A stretch of DNA of 8,041 bases from COMBO-56-21 sp041559015 (GCA_041559015.1 JBFFED010000053.1:1-8041), one strand, 5' to 3'; positions 1 through 6,496 are shown, counted from the first letter of the stretch. The notes: a model not told the origin generated them from the sequence alone. Program-made: numbers and translations.

Positions 1-1910
1 ATGGGGCAATCTCTGGCACTTCAATCATTCCAGGAACGTATTTGACAACGATTACCACATACAATCAGGCGGGTACCTTCATGGATTCATTTGAATGGAG
101 TGGAGGAATAATGGCTCCTGCAGTGATCGGCCAGGATGTATTCATGTGTGACGACGGCACTCTGCTGGATGATGTCACCCCTCCGACGACGCAACTCGTC
201 AAGACTGGAACACCTGGACCATATCCTTGGTATACCTCGAACGTACTCGTCAGCCTCTACGCCTTGGATGATATCTCAGGAGTGTGGATTACACGCTATA
301 GAGTGAATGACGGTGTATGGACAACCTACACGGGCCCGTTCACGCTCACAGAGGGCATCCACGAGGTGGCCTATTACTCAAACGACTTCTTCAGCAACCA
401 TGAGAGCGCGAACTATGAATGGATAAACGTGGATACGACAGCTCCGACGATAACAGGCGGACCGACGTCACTAGCCAATTCAGATGGATGGTATAATAGC
501 AATGTGACTGTCCATTTCATGGCAGAAGACTCTCTTTCGGGGGTGCTGACAGTAACATCCGACCAAGTCTTGACGCGAGAAGGCAGTGATCTCTACGTGG
601 TGGGCGATGCATCCGATGTTGCTGGCAACGTCGCATCCTTGAACGTCACGGGGTTGAAGATCGACAAGCGCAGTCCTCTCGTCCGCTTCGCGGTCGGGCA
701 GCCCTCTGTTTCCTGCGAATCGGGCATGCTCTTCATCACAGAACAGACCCCCGTTGATCTGGTCGCCCTGGACGATCTTTCCGGCGTGAAGGCAGTGTAC
801 TACCGAGTAGATGGCGGAGAATGGATCCCGTATGAGGGGACCGTCATGCCTCAGAATCCTGAGGCATCGTTTGTCATCGAGGCGTGCGCTGTCGACTATG
901 CTGGTAACGTCGCCCCGATCGAGTCGATATCCATCACACTGGACCACGCTCCAAGTGCATCCTTCACGGTGTCACCTGATTCGGGGTACGTCAACACCAG
1001 CTTCATGTTCGATGCTTCGTCATGCAGTGACGTGGAGAGCGCTTTGGATTCTCTCGAAATCCGGTGGGATTACGATGAGGACGGTTCGTGGGATACGGCC
1101 TGGAACACTGTGAAGTCATCCACCCATGTCTATGTGGCACCTGGCAACTTCCACGTCCTCCTTCAGGTCAAGGACCCCGTGGGCTACGTGTGCTCGGCGA
1201 CGGAGGAGGTTGAAGTCCTCGGTGACAGCACGCCTCCGGTGACGAGTATGGTCAGGACAGGGACCTTGTCGCCATACGGGTGGTGCAACTCCAGCGTGAC
1301 GATATCACTCACCGCTGTGGACGCGCAGAGTGGGGTCGCGAGGACAGAGTTCAGAGTCGATGGTGGTGTGTGGGTCACCTACATTGACCCGATTCAACTG
1401 CGATCCGATGGCACACACATCATCGAGTACCACTCGATTGACATGTCAGGGAACGTCGAGGCAGTTCTGACCTCGGAAGTCAGGATAGACTGCACCTGTC
1501 CTGTCCTCGTCATAACGATGCCGACAGCAGGGTCAACGCTCAACTCCAGCACTGTGACCCTGATCTGGTCATGCATAGAGGAATGCAGTGGCATCGAATG
1601 CTGTGAGTACTCTGTCGACGGAGGGACCTGGCAGTCGTGTGGTCTGACCACTTCGCTCACAATATCGGATCTTGAAGACGGAAACCACACAATAGCGGTC
1701 AGAGGAGTCGATCTCGCAGGAAATGAGGGGAAGACAAGCGTCAGCGTTCGGGTCCTGACCGCTCAGCTGCCTGGGCCGGGAGACAATCCGCCCGGGTCGG
1801 AAGAATCCGACAACTACACGATGCTCGTCGTTGCAGGCGGCGTCGGCGCTGTGTTGGCGGGAGTGGCTCTGGTCGCTCTGCTGTTGCAGAGGAAGAAGAG
1901 GCAAATCTAG
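1..1910 (+). CDS. Surface protein with tandem Ig-like/OmpL47-like repeats, a PKD domain and a C-terminal membrane anchor (5'-partial)
   Basis: The frame is open from base 3 with no stop upstream, so the true start lies outside the window; the first start-like codon, TTG at 42, is probably internal. About 635 residues are visible. Modules: an Ig-like repeat from about 171 (DVTPPTT, then SGVWITRYRVNDG), two related modules to about 944, a PKD domain about 945-1223 (ASFTVSPDSG, IRWDYDEDGSW), another Ig-like repeat from 1224 (DSTPPVTSM, FRVDGG), and a last module about 1500-1773 (YSVDGGTW). A Pro/Gly/Glu linker leads to one hydrophobic helix (about 1821-1889) and the basic tail RKKRQI. At least seven N-x-S/T sequons fit an extracellular, glycosylated chain held by its C-terminus, with a short basic tail in the cytoplasm. 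Such repeats usually act as spacers or in adhesion or glycan binding; the N-terminal functional domain, if any, is not visible. Codons end in A/T more often than in the oxidoreductase operon. Confidence 0.85.
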   Translation, partial: GAISGTSIIPGTYLTTITTYNQAGTFMDSFEWSGGIMAPAVIGQDVFMCDDGTLLDDVTPPTTQLVKTGTPGPYPWYTSNVLVSLYALDDISGVWITRYRVNDGVWTTYTGPFTLTEGIHEVAYYSNDFFSNHESANYEWINVDTTAPTITGGPTSLANSDGWYNSNVTVHFMAEDSLSGVLTVTSDQVLTREGSDLYVVGDASDVAGNVASLNVTGLKIDKRSPLVRFAVGQPSVSCESGMLFITEQTPVDLVALDDLSGVKAVYYRVDGGEWIPYEGTVMPQNPEASFVIEACAVDYAGNVAPIESISITLDHAPSASFTVSPDSGYVNTSFMFDASSCSDVESALDSLEIRWDYDEDGSWDTAWNTVKSSTHVYVAPGNFHVLLQVKDPVGYVCSATEEVEVLGDSTPPVTSMVRTGTLSPYGWCNSSVTISLTAVDAQSGVARTEFRVDGGVWVTYIDPIQLRSDGTHIIEYHSIDMSGNVEAVLTSEVRIDCTCPVLVITMPTAGSTLNSSTVTLIWSCIEECSGIECCEYSVDGGTWQSCGLTTSLTISDLEDGNHTIAVRGVDLAGNEGKTSVSVRVLTAQLPGPGDNPPGSEESDNYTMLVVAGGVGAVLAGVALVALLLQRKKRQI

Positions 1911-2189
1911 ACTCGAGAGACGATGTCACAACGAATCGGGTCAACCGCATCTAGCGCAGAGTCGGAGCCGACCCTCTGACGATGTTGCACGCACGCGGTG
2001 GATCAAGTCGTCTGACAGACACGACGGTGACCTGCATGTGAGCTATCGTCCTTCTCAGCCCCTTCCCGGATTGGCACGCTGCAGAGGACATGACATGGAA
2101 GCAGGCGCTTCTCGGTACTCGCTGAGCCTCGTCGCCGCGGCCAGCTCTGCCAAGACGCCTTGAAACGGAAGTACCTAGGGGGGATTCCG
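1911..2189. other. Convergent intergenic gap, no gene recognised
   Basis: This 279-bp stretch separates the 3' end of the surface-protein gene from the 3' end of the oxidoreductase operon. Reading frames across it are shadows or have no recognisable protein character. The only structure I noticed is a weak 5-bp inverted repeat, CGGAA at 2166-2170 and TTCCG at 2185-2189, just past the beta-subunit stop. It lacks a clear T-rich tail, so I do not call a terminator. No tRNA or other RNA gene was recognised. Confidence 0.5.
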
Positions 2190-3080
2190 CTAAGCCTCGT
2201 GATCCTCTCTGGCCAGCAACCCTCTCCACGCTTCATCAATGCTCTTCTGTATGGAGCCGACCTCGGCCTCGGTGAGATGCGAGAACCTCCCCTGGAGCTT
2301 CAGAAACTCAGAGACAGGGGTCCCCTTGCCCTTCCTCGTGATCCTGAGCTTGCCGTCCTCGATCTCGTAGAGCGGGAAGTAATGCGTGTCCACCGCCAGC
2401 CTCGCCACCTCTATCGCGCGCATCGGGTTCAGACGCCAACCGGGCGGGCAAGGTGAGAGGGCGTGTATGAACCTGAATCCCTTGATCTTCTGGGCCTTCG
2501 CGGCCTTCTTCACGAAGTCCTCGGGAAACGCGACGGAGACCGTCGCTGCGTAAGGTATCCTGTGAGCCTCCATTATGCCCATGATGTCCTTCTTCGGCTC
2601 TTTCTTGAACTCCCCGGCAGAGCCCACCGGGGTGGTCGTGGTCCACGCCCCGTAGGGCGTGGCCCCGCTCCTCTGTATCCCAGTGTTCATGTACGCCTCG
2701 TTGTCGTACATGACGTATATCGCGTCCGTCCGCCTCTCAGCAGCCCCGGACATCGCCTGAAGGCCTATGTCCACTGTCCCTCCGTCACCTGCGAAGCCGA
2801 CGACCGTCACATCCTCGACACCCTTGGCGTCGAAGGCGGCCCTGAGCCCGGATATCGCCGCACCCGTCGCCTCGAACGCCGAATACAGCAGGGGCACCTT
2901 GAGGCAGTTGCTCGGCCAGTAGCCAGGCATGACCGCCCAGCAGCACGCTGGTATCGACACCACGGTGCGTCCCCCCAGGCCTTTGAGCAGGTACCTCATG
3001 ACGAGATTCGCACCGCACCCCGGACATCCCGTGCTCCCCGGGTATGTGAACTCCTCGTACGGTATCGTGGTCTTGGCCAT
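2190..3080 (-). CDS. porB: 2-oxoacid:ferredoxin oxidoreductase (pyruvate type), beta subunit, TPP-binding
   Basis: This is the catalytic TPP-binding subunit of the four-subunit enzyme, which converts 2-oxoacid plus CoA to acyl-CoA, CO2 and reduced ferredoxin in the cytoplasm. It has 296 residues, normal for the family. Seen: the N-terminal GCPGCG motif (Cys19, Cys22), ACCW (Cys46/47) and SPCPPGW (Cys210), which by family comparison bind the proximal [4Fe-4S] cluster. The TPP/Mg2+ motif GDGGT (Asp98) is followed by YDNEAYMNTG (125-133). The ATG at 3080 is chosen because it overlaps the alpha stop as ATGA and follows a strong SD, GAGGAGGTGG, 5 nt away. The frame extends upstream to 3119, but that adds a poorly supported 13-residue leader inside the alpha gene. 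The stop is TAG. Pyruvate is the likely substrate, but 2-ketoisovalerate (VorB) cannot be excluded from sequence reading alone. Confidence 0.93.
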   Translation of the reverse strand: MAKTTIPYEEFTYPGSTGCPGCGANLVMRYLLKGLGGRTVVSIPACCWAVMPGYWPSNCLKVPLLYSAFEATGAAISGLRAAFDAKGVEDVTVVGFAGDGGTVDIGLQAMSGAAERRTDAIYVMYDNEAYMNTGIQRSGATPYGAWTTTTPVGSAGEFKKEPKKDIMGIMEAHRIPYAATVSVAFPEDFVKKAAKAQKIKGFRFIHALSPCPPGWRLNPMRAIEVARLAVDTHYFPLYEIEDGKLRITRKGKGTPVSEFLKLQGRFSHLTEAEVGSIQKSIDEAWRGLLAREDHEA

Positions 3081-4261
3081 CAGCGCCACCTCCTCGGAAG
3101 GCCCGCCAAATCGACCCATTCGACCTCTTCCTCCACGCCCCGCTTGGCAGAGGCCGCCATGTCATCGACTAAGTTCGCCAGGATCTTGGTCGTGATGTCC
3201 CGGCCCCCGAGGCCTGCGATGTAGTTCTTCATGACGGGCCGTTTCGGGCACGAGTAGACCGAGGCCTTCACCTCGGTGAACATCGCCCCCGCGGCCCCGA
3301 ATGTGTAGCTCCTGTCGAGGACGGCCATACCCGAGACCTTGGATGCGAGCGCCCTTATGTCCTCGTGCGGAAAGGGCCTGAAGGCCCTTAGCCTCGCGAG
3401 GCCGACCATGGTGCCCTTGGCTCTCAGGGCGTCCACCACGTCCTTCGCGGTCGCGGCGACGGAGCCTGCTGCGACCAGCACTGTCTCGGCGTCATCGCAC
3501 ATGTACTGCTCCAGGAGCCCTCCGTGCTCCCTGCCGAAGACCTGCTTGAACTCCTTCTCGACGGCCTTCACCCTCTCCGCGGCCTCCTTCATCGCGAGCA
3601 TGTCCTTGTATCGGAACTCCATGTACTGGTCCGGCTTGACGAGCGACCCGAAACCCATCGCCTTGCCCGGCTCTATCTTGAGCTCGGGGGCGTACGCAGG
3701 AAGGAACCTGTCGACGAGCTCCTGGTCCGGGACGTCGACGGGTTCGGATGTGTGCGAGAGTATGAAGGCGTCCTCGATGATCATCGCTGGCAGCATCACC
3801 TTTCTGTTCTCGCATATCTTGTAGGCCATGATTATCGTGTCGAGGACCTCCTGGTTGCTCTGGCAGAAGAACTGCAGCCATCCGGTATCCCTCTGCGCCA
3901 CGGAGTCCATGTGGTCCACCCAGACGCTCCAGGGCGGGGCCATCGCCCGGCTCACATTCGTCATGACGATTGGCAGCCTCGCCCCTGAGGCCCACATGAG
4001 GACCTCGTGCATGAGCGTGAGCCCGTGGGAGCTGGTCGCCGTGTATGTCCGCGCGCCCGCAGTCTGCGCCGCTATGCACGCGGCCATGGCGCTGTGCTCG
4101 CTCTCGACCGGGATGTACTGGGCCTTGAGCTCGCCCGAGGAGACGAACTCCGCGAGTTTCTCGACTATAGAGGTCTGAGGCGTTATCGGATACGCCGCTA
4201 CGACCTCCGCTCTGGACAGCTTCGCGCCGTAGGCGGAGGCGTAGTTGCCGGTCATCACCAT
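3080..4261 (-). CDS. porA: 2-oxoacid:ferredoxin oxidoreductase (pyruvate type), alpha subunit
   Basis: This is the alpha subunit, carrying the pyrimidine-binding half of the TPP site and the transketolase C-terminal-like domain. It has 393 residues, normal for a stand-alone PorA. Seen: AYPITPQT at 23-30, VESEHSA near 52-58, the glycine-containing SSHGLTLMHE segment, RLPIVMTNVSRAMAPPWS and QRDTGWLQFF, all hallmarks of the alpha family. The C-terminal part includes DRSYTFGAAGAM, typical of the last domain. ATG 4261 lies 2 nt after the delta stop; ATG 4255 is an alternative with GAGG 6 nt upstream. The stop overlaps the beta start (ATGA). The same frame stays open upstream to 4666, but that extension runs through the delta gene and looks like a GC-rich artefact. 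The substrate-pocket sequence does not let me choose firmly between pyruvate and branched-chain oxoacids. Confidence 0.93.
   Translation of the reverse strand: MVMTGNYASAYGAKLSRAEVVAAYPITPQTSIVEKLAEFVSSGELKAQYIPVESEHSAMAACIAAQTAGARTYTATSSHGLTLMHEVLMWASGARLPIVMTNVSRAMAPPWSVWVDHMDSVAQRDTGWLQFFCQSNQEVLDTIIMAYKICENRKVMLPAMIIEDAFILSHTSEPVDVPDQELVDRFLPAYAPELKIEPGKAMGFGSLVKPDQYMEFRYKDMLAMKEAAERVKAVEKEFKQVFGREHGGLLEQYMCDDAETVLVAAGSVAATAKDVVDALRAKGTMVGLARLRAFRPFPHEDIRALASKVSGMAVLDRSYTFGAAGAMFTEVKASVYSCPKRPVMKNYIAGLGGRDITTKILANLVDDMAASAKRGVEEEVEWVDLAGLPRRWR
3086..3095 (-). promoter_or_regulatory. Shine-Dalgarno site of the beta-subunit gene
   Basis: On the minus strand this reads GAGGAGGTGG, a near-complete match to the archaeal 16S rRNA 3' end. 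It lies 5 nt before ATG 3080 and inside the last codons of the alpha gene. It decides the beta start against the longer in-frame candidate at 3119. Confidence 0.75.
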
Positions 4262-4263
4262 CC

Positions 4264-4536
4264 TCAGAGCTCTCCCTCCTTGACCATGACGATGCACTTG
4301 GCGGGGCACTCGTGGGCGCATATGCCGCACCCCTTGCAGTAGTCGAGGTCCACCTCGGGGACGCCGTCCACAAGCGTGATAGCCGCGTCCGGACAGAACT
4401 TCCAGCACAGCGTGCACTTCTTGCACTTCTCCATGTCCACTACCGGCCGGACCACGCGCCAGAGGCCCGTGATGTTGATCGTGCTCGGGGAATCCGCGAT
4501 GGGGGTCAGCGGCAGCTCCTTGTAGCTCTTCGTCAT
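4264..4536 (-). CDS. porD: 2-oxoacid:ferredoxin oxidoreductase (pyruvate type), delta subunit, 2x[4Fe-4S] ferredoxin
   Basis: This 90-residue ferredoxin-like subunit passes electrons from the catalytic beta subunit to external ferredoxin. Two classical cluster motifs are present: CKKCTLCWKFCP (Cys38, 41, 44, 48) and CKGCGICAHECP (Cys67, 70, 73, 77). They give two [4Fe-4S] clusters and the typical PorD architecture, with a roughly 35-residue N-terminal extension. ATG 4536 overlaps the gamma stop (ATGA) and is preceded by GGAGG (4548-4544) with a 7-nt spacer, so the start is well supported. The stop lies 2 nt before the alpha ATG, so all four genes are probably translated from one mRNA with coupling. 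Confidence 0.95.
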   Translation of the reverse strand: MTKSYKELPLTPIADSPSTINITGLWRVVRPVVDMEKCKKCTLCWKFCPDAAITLVDGVPEVDLDYCKGCGICAHECPAKCIVMVKEGEL

Positions 4537-5090
4537 AGCGCAACCTCCGCGGTCTTCTCGTACGCCTCCCTCGCCGCGGCCACGTTCTCCTCCTTCTTGA
4601 CAGGGGCGGCACCCCGGATGCTCTCAAGCACTGGCTCCAAGTCGATGGCGTCACACACGCGCACAAACCCGCCCATTATGGCGGTATTGACTATCGGGGC
4701 CGTCTGGGAACCTATGCCGTGAGATGCCGCGATGCTCGTCGCATCGAGGACGAAGTACCTGAACTTGCCAGGGAGGCCGTTGAGCTTCTTGCCAGAGGGC
4801 CAATTGATCAGCACGCTGCCCCCGACCTTCAGCCCCTCAAGAACGTCGACCCCCCTGAGCAGGGAACTGTCGAGGACGACGACATAATCGGGCCAATAGA
4901 TGCTCGTCTTCACTCGGATGGGTCTGCTGTCGATGCGCGTGTACGCGGTCACGGGCGCACCTCGCCTCTCGACGCCAAAGAAGGGAAACGCGGAGACCTC
5001 AAAGCCCATCAGAAAAGCTGCCTTCGCCAGGACCTCGGAAGCGATTACGACGCCCTGGCCCCCCCTCCCGTGGAACCTCACTTCAATCAA
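4533..5090 (-). CDS. porG: 2-oxoacid:ferredoxin oxidoreductase (pyruvate type), gamma subunit
   Basis: This is the gamma subunit, first gene of the operon, with 185 residues as usual for PorG. The N-terminal VRFHGRGGQGVV contains the family's GRGGQG motif (residues 8-13). GVERRGAPVTAYTRI and the late SQTAPIVNTAIMGGF segment are also characteristic, and the domain helps bind CoA and assemble the complex. The start is TTG at 5090; no ATG or GTG gives the conserved MIEVRFHGRGGQG N-terminus, and a weak GGTGT precedes it by 5 nt. The 3' end overlaps the delta start by 4 nt. Upstream lies the divergent COG1325 gene, so the operon promoter should sit in 5100-5152. Confidence 0.94.
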   Translation of the reverse strand: MIEVRFHGRGGQGVVIASEVLAKAAFLMGFEVSAFPFFGVERRGAPVTAYTRIDSRPIRVKTSIYWPDYVVVLDSSLLRGVDVLEGLKVGGSVLINWPSGKKLNGLPGKFRYFVLDATSIAASHGIGSQTAPIVNTAIMGGFVRVCDAIDLEPVLESIRGAAPVKKEENVAAAREAYEKTAEVAL

Positions 5091-5124
5091 CGGGACACCG
5101 TCTTCTCATGTAGCAGTTGTGGCG

Positions 5125-5151
5125 ACTTAAGTTTGACCCCGCTACTATAAT
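5125..5151. promoter_or_regulatory. Candidate TATA elements between the Por operon and the COG1325 gene
   Basis: Two AT-rich elements stand out in an otherwise GC-rich divergent spacer. ACTATAAT at 5144-5151 resembles a TATA box on the plus strand and reads ATTATAGT on the minus strand. The palindrome ACTTAAGT at 5125-5132, preceded on the minus strand by GGTCAA, could place a minus-strand transcript start about 12 nt before the TTG at 5090. Which element serves which gene cannot be settled by reading. A third, weaker AT-rich patch near 5214-5220 could serve the plus gene with a very short leader. Confidence 0.4.
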
Positions 5152-5253
5152 GCATGCGCGCGCGGGACCGGGCGCGATTCGATTCATGGCGCCTGTCCGC
5201 CCGCACGAGTGGGATTAGATACTCCCTATGCGTTTATCGCAAGCGTGAGGAGC

Positions 5254-5715
5254 ATGTTCGGCAGCCTCCACGCGAGGGCGTTGGGCCATGCGACGGAGGA
5301 CCTGGATAGGGTCAAGACGGCGATGGCCAACGTGATGGGGGATGTCGAGCTGAGGGTTTCCAGGACAGAGGGGCACCACGGCAACCCCATAGTCATACTC
5401 GAGGCAGCGATCGAGGACTCCAAAGCCATCGACGGGTTCTTCGCCCGCATCTCAAACGAGGACATGGAGGCATTAATCGACAGCCTGGAGAAGAGGGTGG
5501 ACGACGGGTGCAATCTCTTCCTGAAGCTCGACAAGCAGGATGCCTTCGCGGGGAGAACTCGCCTTGGGGCTGGGGATGATGTCATATCCGTCCGGGCGAA
5601 GGCAAGGGTATTCCCTGCCAGGCGGGAGATCGCCAAGGAGGCTTTGGGCGAATACCTCAGGGCTGCGCTGGAGGCCCGGCGCTCGGGAGATGAGGCGGCG
5701 GGAAGCGCGCCTTAG
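5254..5715 (+). CDS. COG1325-type RNA-binding protein, predicted archaeal exosome-associated subunit
   Basis: The product matches what I know of COG1325 (DUF54), a small archaeal family of predicted RNA-binding or exosome-associated proteins. Seen: LHARALGHATEDLDRV near the N-terminus, the central HGNPIVILEAAI, and the diagnostic late block RVDDGCNLFLKLDKQDAF followed by GDDVISVRAKARVFPARRE. From ATG 5254 it is 153 residues. The frame is open back to GTG 5209 (168 residues), and GTG 5245 is a third option. I prefer 5254 because homologous N-termini start close to the HATED strand and GTGA at 5245-5248 can act as a ribosome site. The C-terminal tail is Ala/Gly-rich and variable. It is divergent from the Por operon and lies 48 bp upstream of a tRNA gene. 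Role in RNA processing is inferred from the family, not shown. Confidence 0.85.
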   Translation: MFGSLHARALGHATEDLDRVKTAMANVMGDVELRVSRTEGHHGNPIVILEAAIEDSKAIDGFFARISNEDMEALIDSLEKRVDDGCNLFLKLDKQDAFAGRTRLGAGDDVISVRAKARVFPARREIAKEALGEYLRAALEARRSGDEAAGSAP

Positions 5716-5725
5716 CGGACGATTC

Positions 5726-5737
5726 ATTATTATAATC
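5726..5737 (+). promoter_or_regulatory. TATA box of the tRNA-Leu gene
   Basis: The AT-rich run ATTATTATAATC lies about 33 nt before the mature tRNA 5' end, in a spacer that is otherwise GC-rich. That distance fits a TATA-driven archaeal tRNA promoter with a short 5' leader removed by RNase P. It begins 11 nt after the stop of the COG1325 gene. Confidence 0.65.
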
Positions 5738-5763
5738 ATTGGGCATCTGCTGGGTGGCATGAC

Positions 5764-5848
5764 GCAGGGGTAGCCAAGACCGGCCAACGGCGCAAGGCTT
5801 AGGACCTTGTCCAGCAGTGGTTCCGCGGTTCGAATCCGCGCCCCTGCA
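5764..5848 (+). tRNA. tRNA-Leu, anticodon TAG
   Basis: The sequence folds by eye as a class II tRNA. The acceptor pair is GCAGGGG (5764-5770) with CCCCTGC (5841-5847) and discriminator A at 5848. The D arm is GCC...GGC. The anticodon stem is CAAGG (5793-5797) with CCTTG (5805-5809), and the loop CTTAGGA puts TAG at 5800-5802. A long variable arm follows (CCA/TGG). The T arm is CGCGG-TTCGAAT-CCGCG. The long variable arm, discriminator A and TAG anticodon identify leucine, reading CUA and probably other CUN codons. There is no intron and no encoded CCA. Only 3 nt separate it from the stop codon of the convergent small gene. Confidence 0.96.
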
Positions 5849-5851
5849 CAA

Positions 5852-6097
5852 TCATCCTTCCGAGGGCGCGAATCTGTCGCAGCCGGAGGCGTACTCCTCC
5901 GGAGAGAGCCATTTCCTGTACTTGCCCTCCGGGAAGCATCCCCTATGGTTCCCCTTCGCCGTATACCACCTGCAATTCCTGCATGTGCGTCCGGAGCGCC
6001 GCCTCAGCGATGCGAGCACGACCATCTCCTCGCGCGTGTAGCCATCCCCAGCAGCGCCCCCTTGACGGGCCACACAGGATAATCGTCTCTCAGGCAT
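5852..6097 (-). CDS. Small cysteine-rich (zinc-ribbon-like) protein of unknown function
   Basis: I do not recognise a named family. From ATG 6097 the product has 81 residues with a compact Cys-rich C-terminal half: CRNCRWY (Cys39, Cys42), GCFPEGKYRKW (Cys54) and GCDRF (Cys73). The spacing C-x2-C-x11-C-x18-C suggests a small metal site, zinc or possibly an iron-sulfur cluster. No membrane segment or signal is visible. The frame extends to GTG 6154, but ATG 6097 is preferred because it sits about 31 nt from the centre of the palindromic TATA at 6125-6131 and would be nearly leaderless, with no SD visible. ATG 6025 is a shorter option. The gene runs toward the tRNA-Leu gene. Cytoplasmic location is assumed; reality as a gene is moderately supported by cysteine spacing and promoter fit. 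Confidence 0.65.
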   Translation of the reverse strand: MPERRLSCVARQGGAAGDGYTREEMVVLASLRRRSGRTCRNCRWYTAKGNHRGCFPEGKYRKWLSPEEYASGCDRFAPSEG

Positions 6098-6122
6098 AAT
6101 TCGCTTGCCGTCGGCCAGTTGG

Positions 6123-6133
6123 AGATATATAGT
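6123..6133. promoter_or_regulatory. Shared, palindromic TATA box for two divergent small genes
   Basis: The run ATATATA (6125-6131) within AGATATATAGT is nearly symmetric and the strongest AT-rich element nearby. Its centre is 27 nt before GTG 6155 on the plus strand and 31 nt before ATG 6097 on the minus strand. Archaeal transcription usually starts about 25 nt from the TATA centre, so both genes would have near-zero leaders. Neither start has an SD, which agrees with leaderless mRNAs. Confidence 0.6.
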
Positions 6134-6154
6134 GCCCGGCCATTCTTCTGTCAC

Positions 6155-6496
6155 GTGAAGTTCCTCTACTGCCCCAAGTGCAAGGAGCTCAGGGCGAAGG
6201 CCTGGTACCAGATGAGGCCACGGTGCTCCAGGTGCATAGGCCCCGCGACCGAGATAGCCGTCCAGAACGGACCGCTGACATATCTCACCTACTTCCTCTA
6301 TTTCTTCGTCCCAGGGCTCGTGATCCTGAGCATAACCTGGGACGACAAGACCTATCTGTGGTATGCCGTGGCGGGACTCATCGTCATGGTGGCCGTGGCG
6401 ATGATCGACATCGGTAGGGCCGAGTCGATTGCCAAGAAGAGGGTCAGGATCACCAGCTCAAACCTGCACGAGTTCAGGAAGCGTGGCTGGCTCTAG
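6155..6496 (+). CDS. Small membrane protein with an N-terminal zinc ribbon and two membrane helices
   Basis: I do not recognise a characterised family. From GTG 6155 the 113-residue product begins with a four-cysteine ribbon, FLYCPKCKE (Cys6, Cys9) and RCSRCIG (Cys24, Cys27). Two hydrophobic helices follow at about 37-57 (YLTYFLYFFVPGLVILSI) and 63-83 (LWYAVAGLIVMVAVAMI). The basic tail (RAESIAKKRVRI...FRKRGWL) should be cytoplasmic, which puts the ribbon in the cytoplasm as well. The frame could start at TTG 6119, but that lies upstream of the TATA box and would add a weak leader peptide, so GTG 6155 is chosen. The last 39 nt overlap the 3' end of the opposing pilin-like gene. A role in membrane-associated regulation or protein quality control is possible but unproven. 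Confidence 0.75.
   Translation: MKFLYCPKCKELRAKAWYQMRPRCSRCIGPATEIAVQNGPLTYLTYFLYFFVPGLVILSITWDDKTYLWYAVAGLIVMVAVAMIDIGRAESIAKKRVRITSSNLHEFRKRGWL

Noticed and set aside
2166..2189. Inverted repeat CGGAA...TTCCG after the Por operon as a terminator
   Set aside because: The stem is only 5 bp with a 14-nt loop and there is no T-rich tail, so it is not convincing.
2463..3224. Long plus-strand frame opposite the beta-subunit gene
   Set aside because: It is an antisense shadow of a well-supported enzyme gene in GC-rich sequence, with Arg/Pro/His-rich composition.
3492..4373. Long minus-strand frame in a different register across the alpha and delta genes
   Set aside because: The translation is Arg/Gly/Ala-rich without motifs, while the other register encodes a clear PorA.
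4262..4666. Upstream extension of the alpha-subunit frame
   Set aside because: The frame is open but runs through the delta and gamma genes, gives a Arg/Pro-rich peptide with no Por similarity, and ATG 4261 gives a normal-length PorA.
5807..6082. Plus-strand frames overlapping the tRNA end and the small Cys-rich gene
   Set aside because: They begin inside the tRNA gene and lack protein character; the minus-strand frame has ordered cysteines and a promoter at the right distance.
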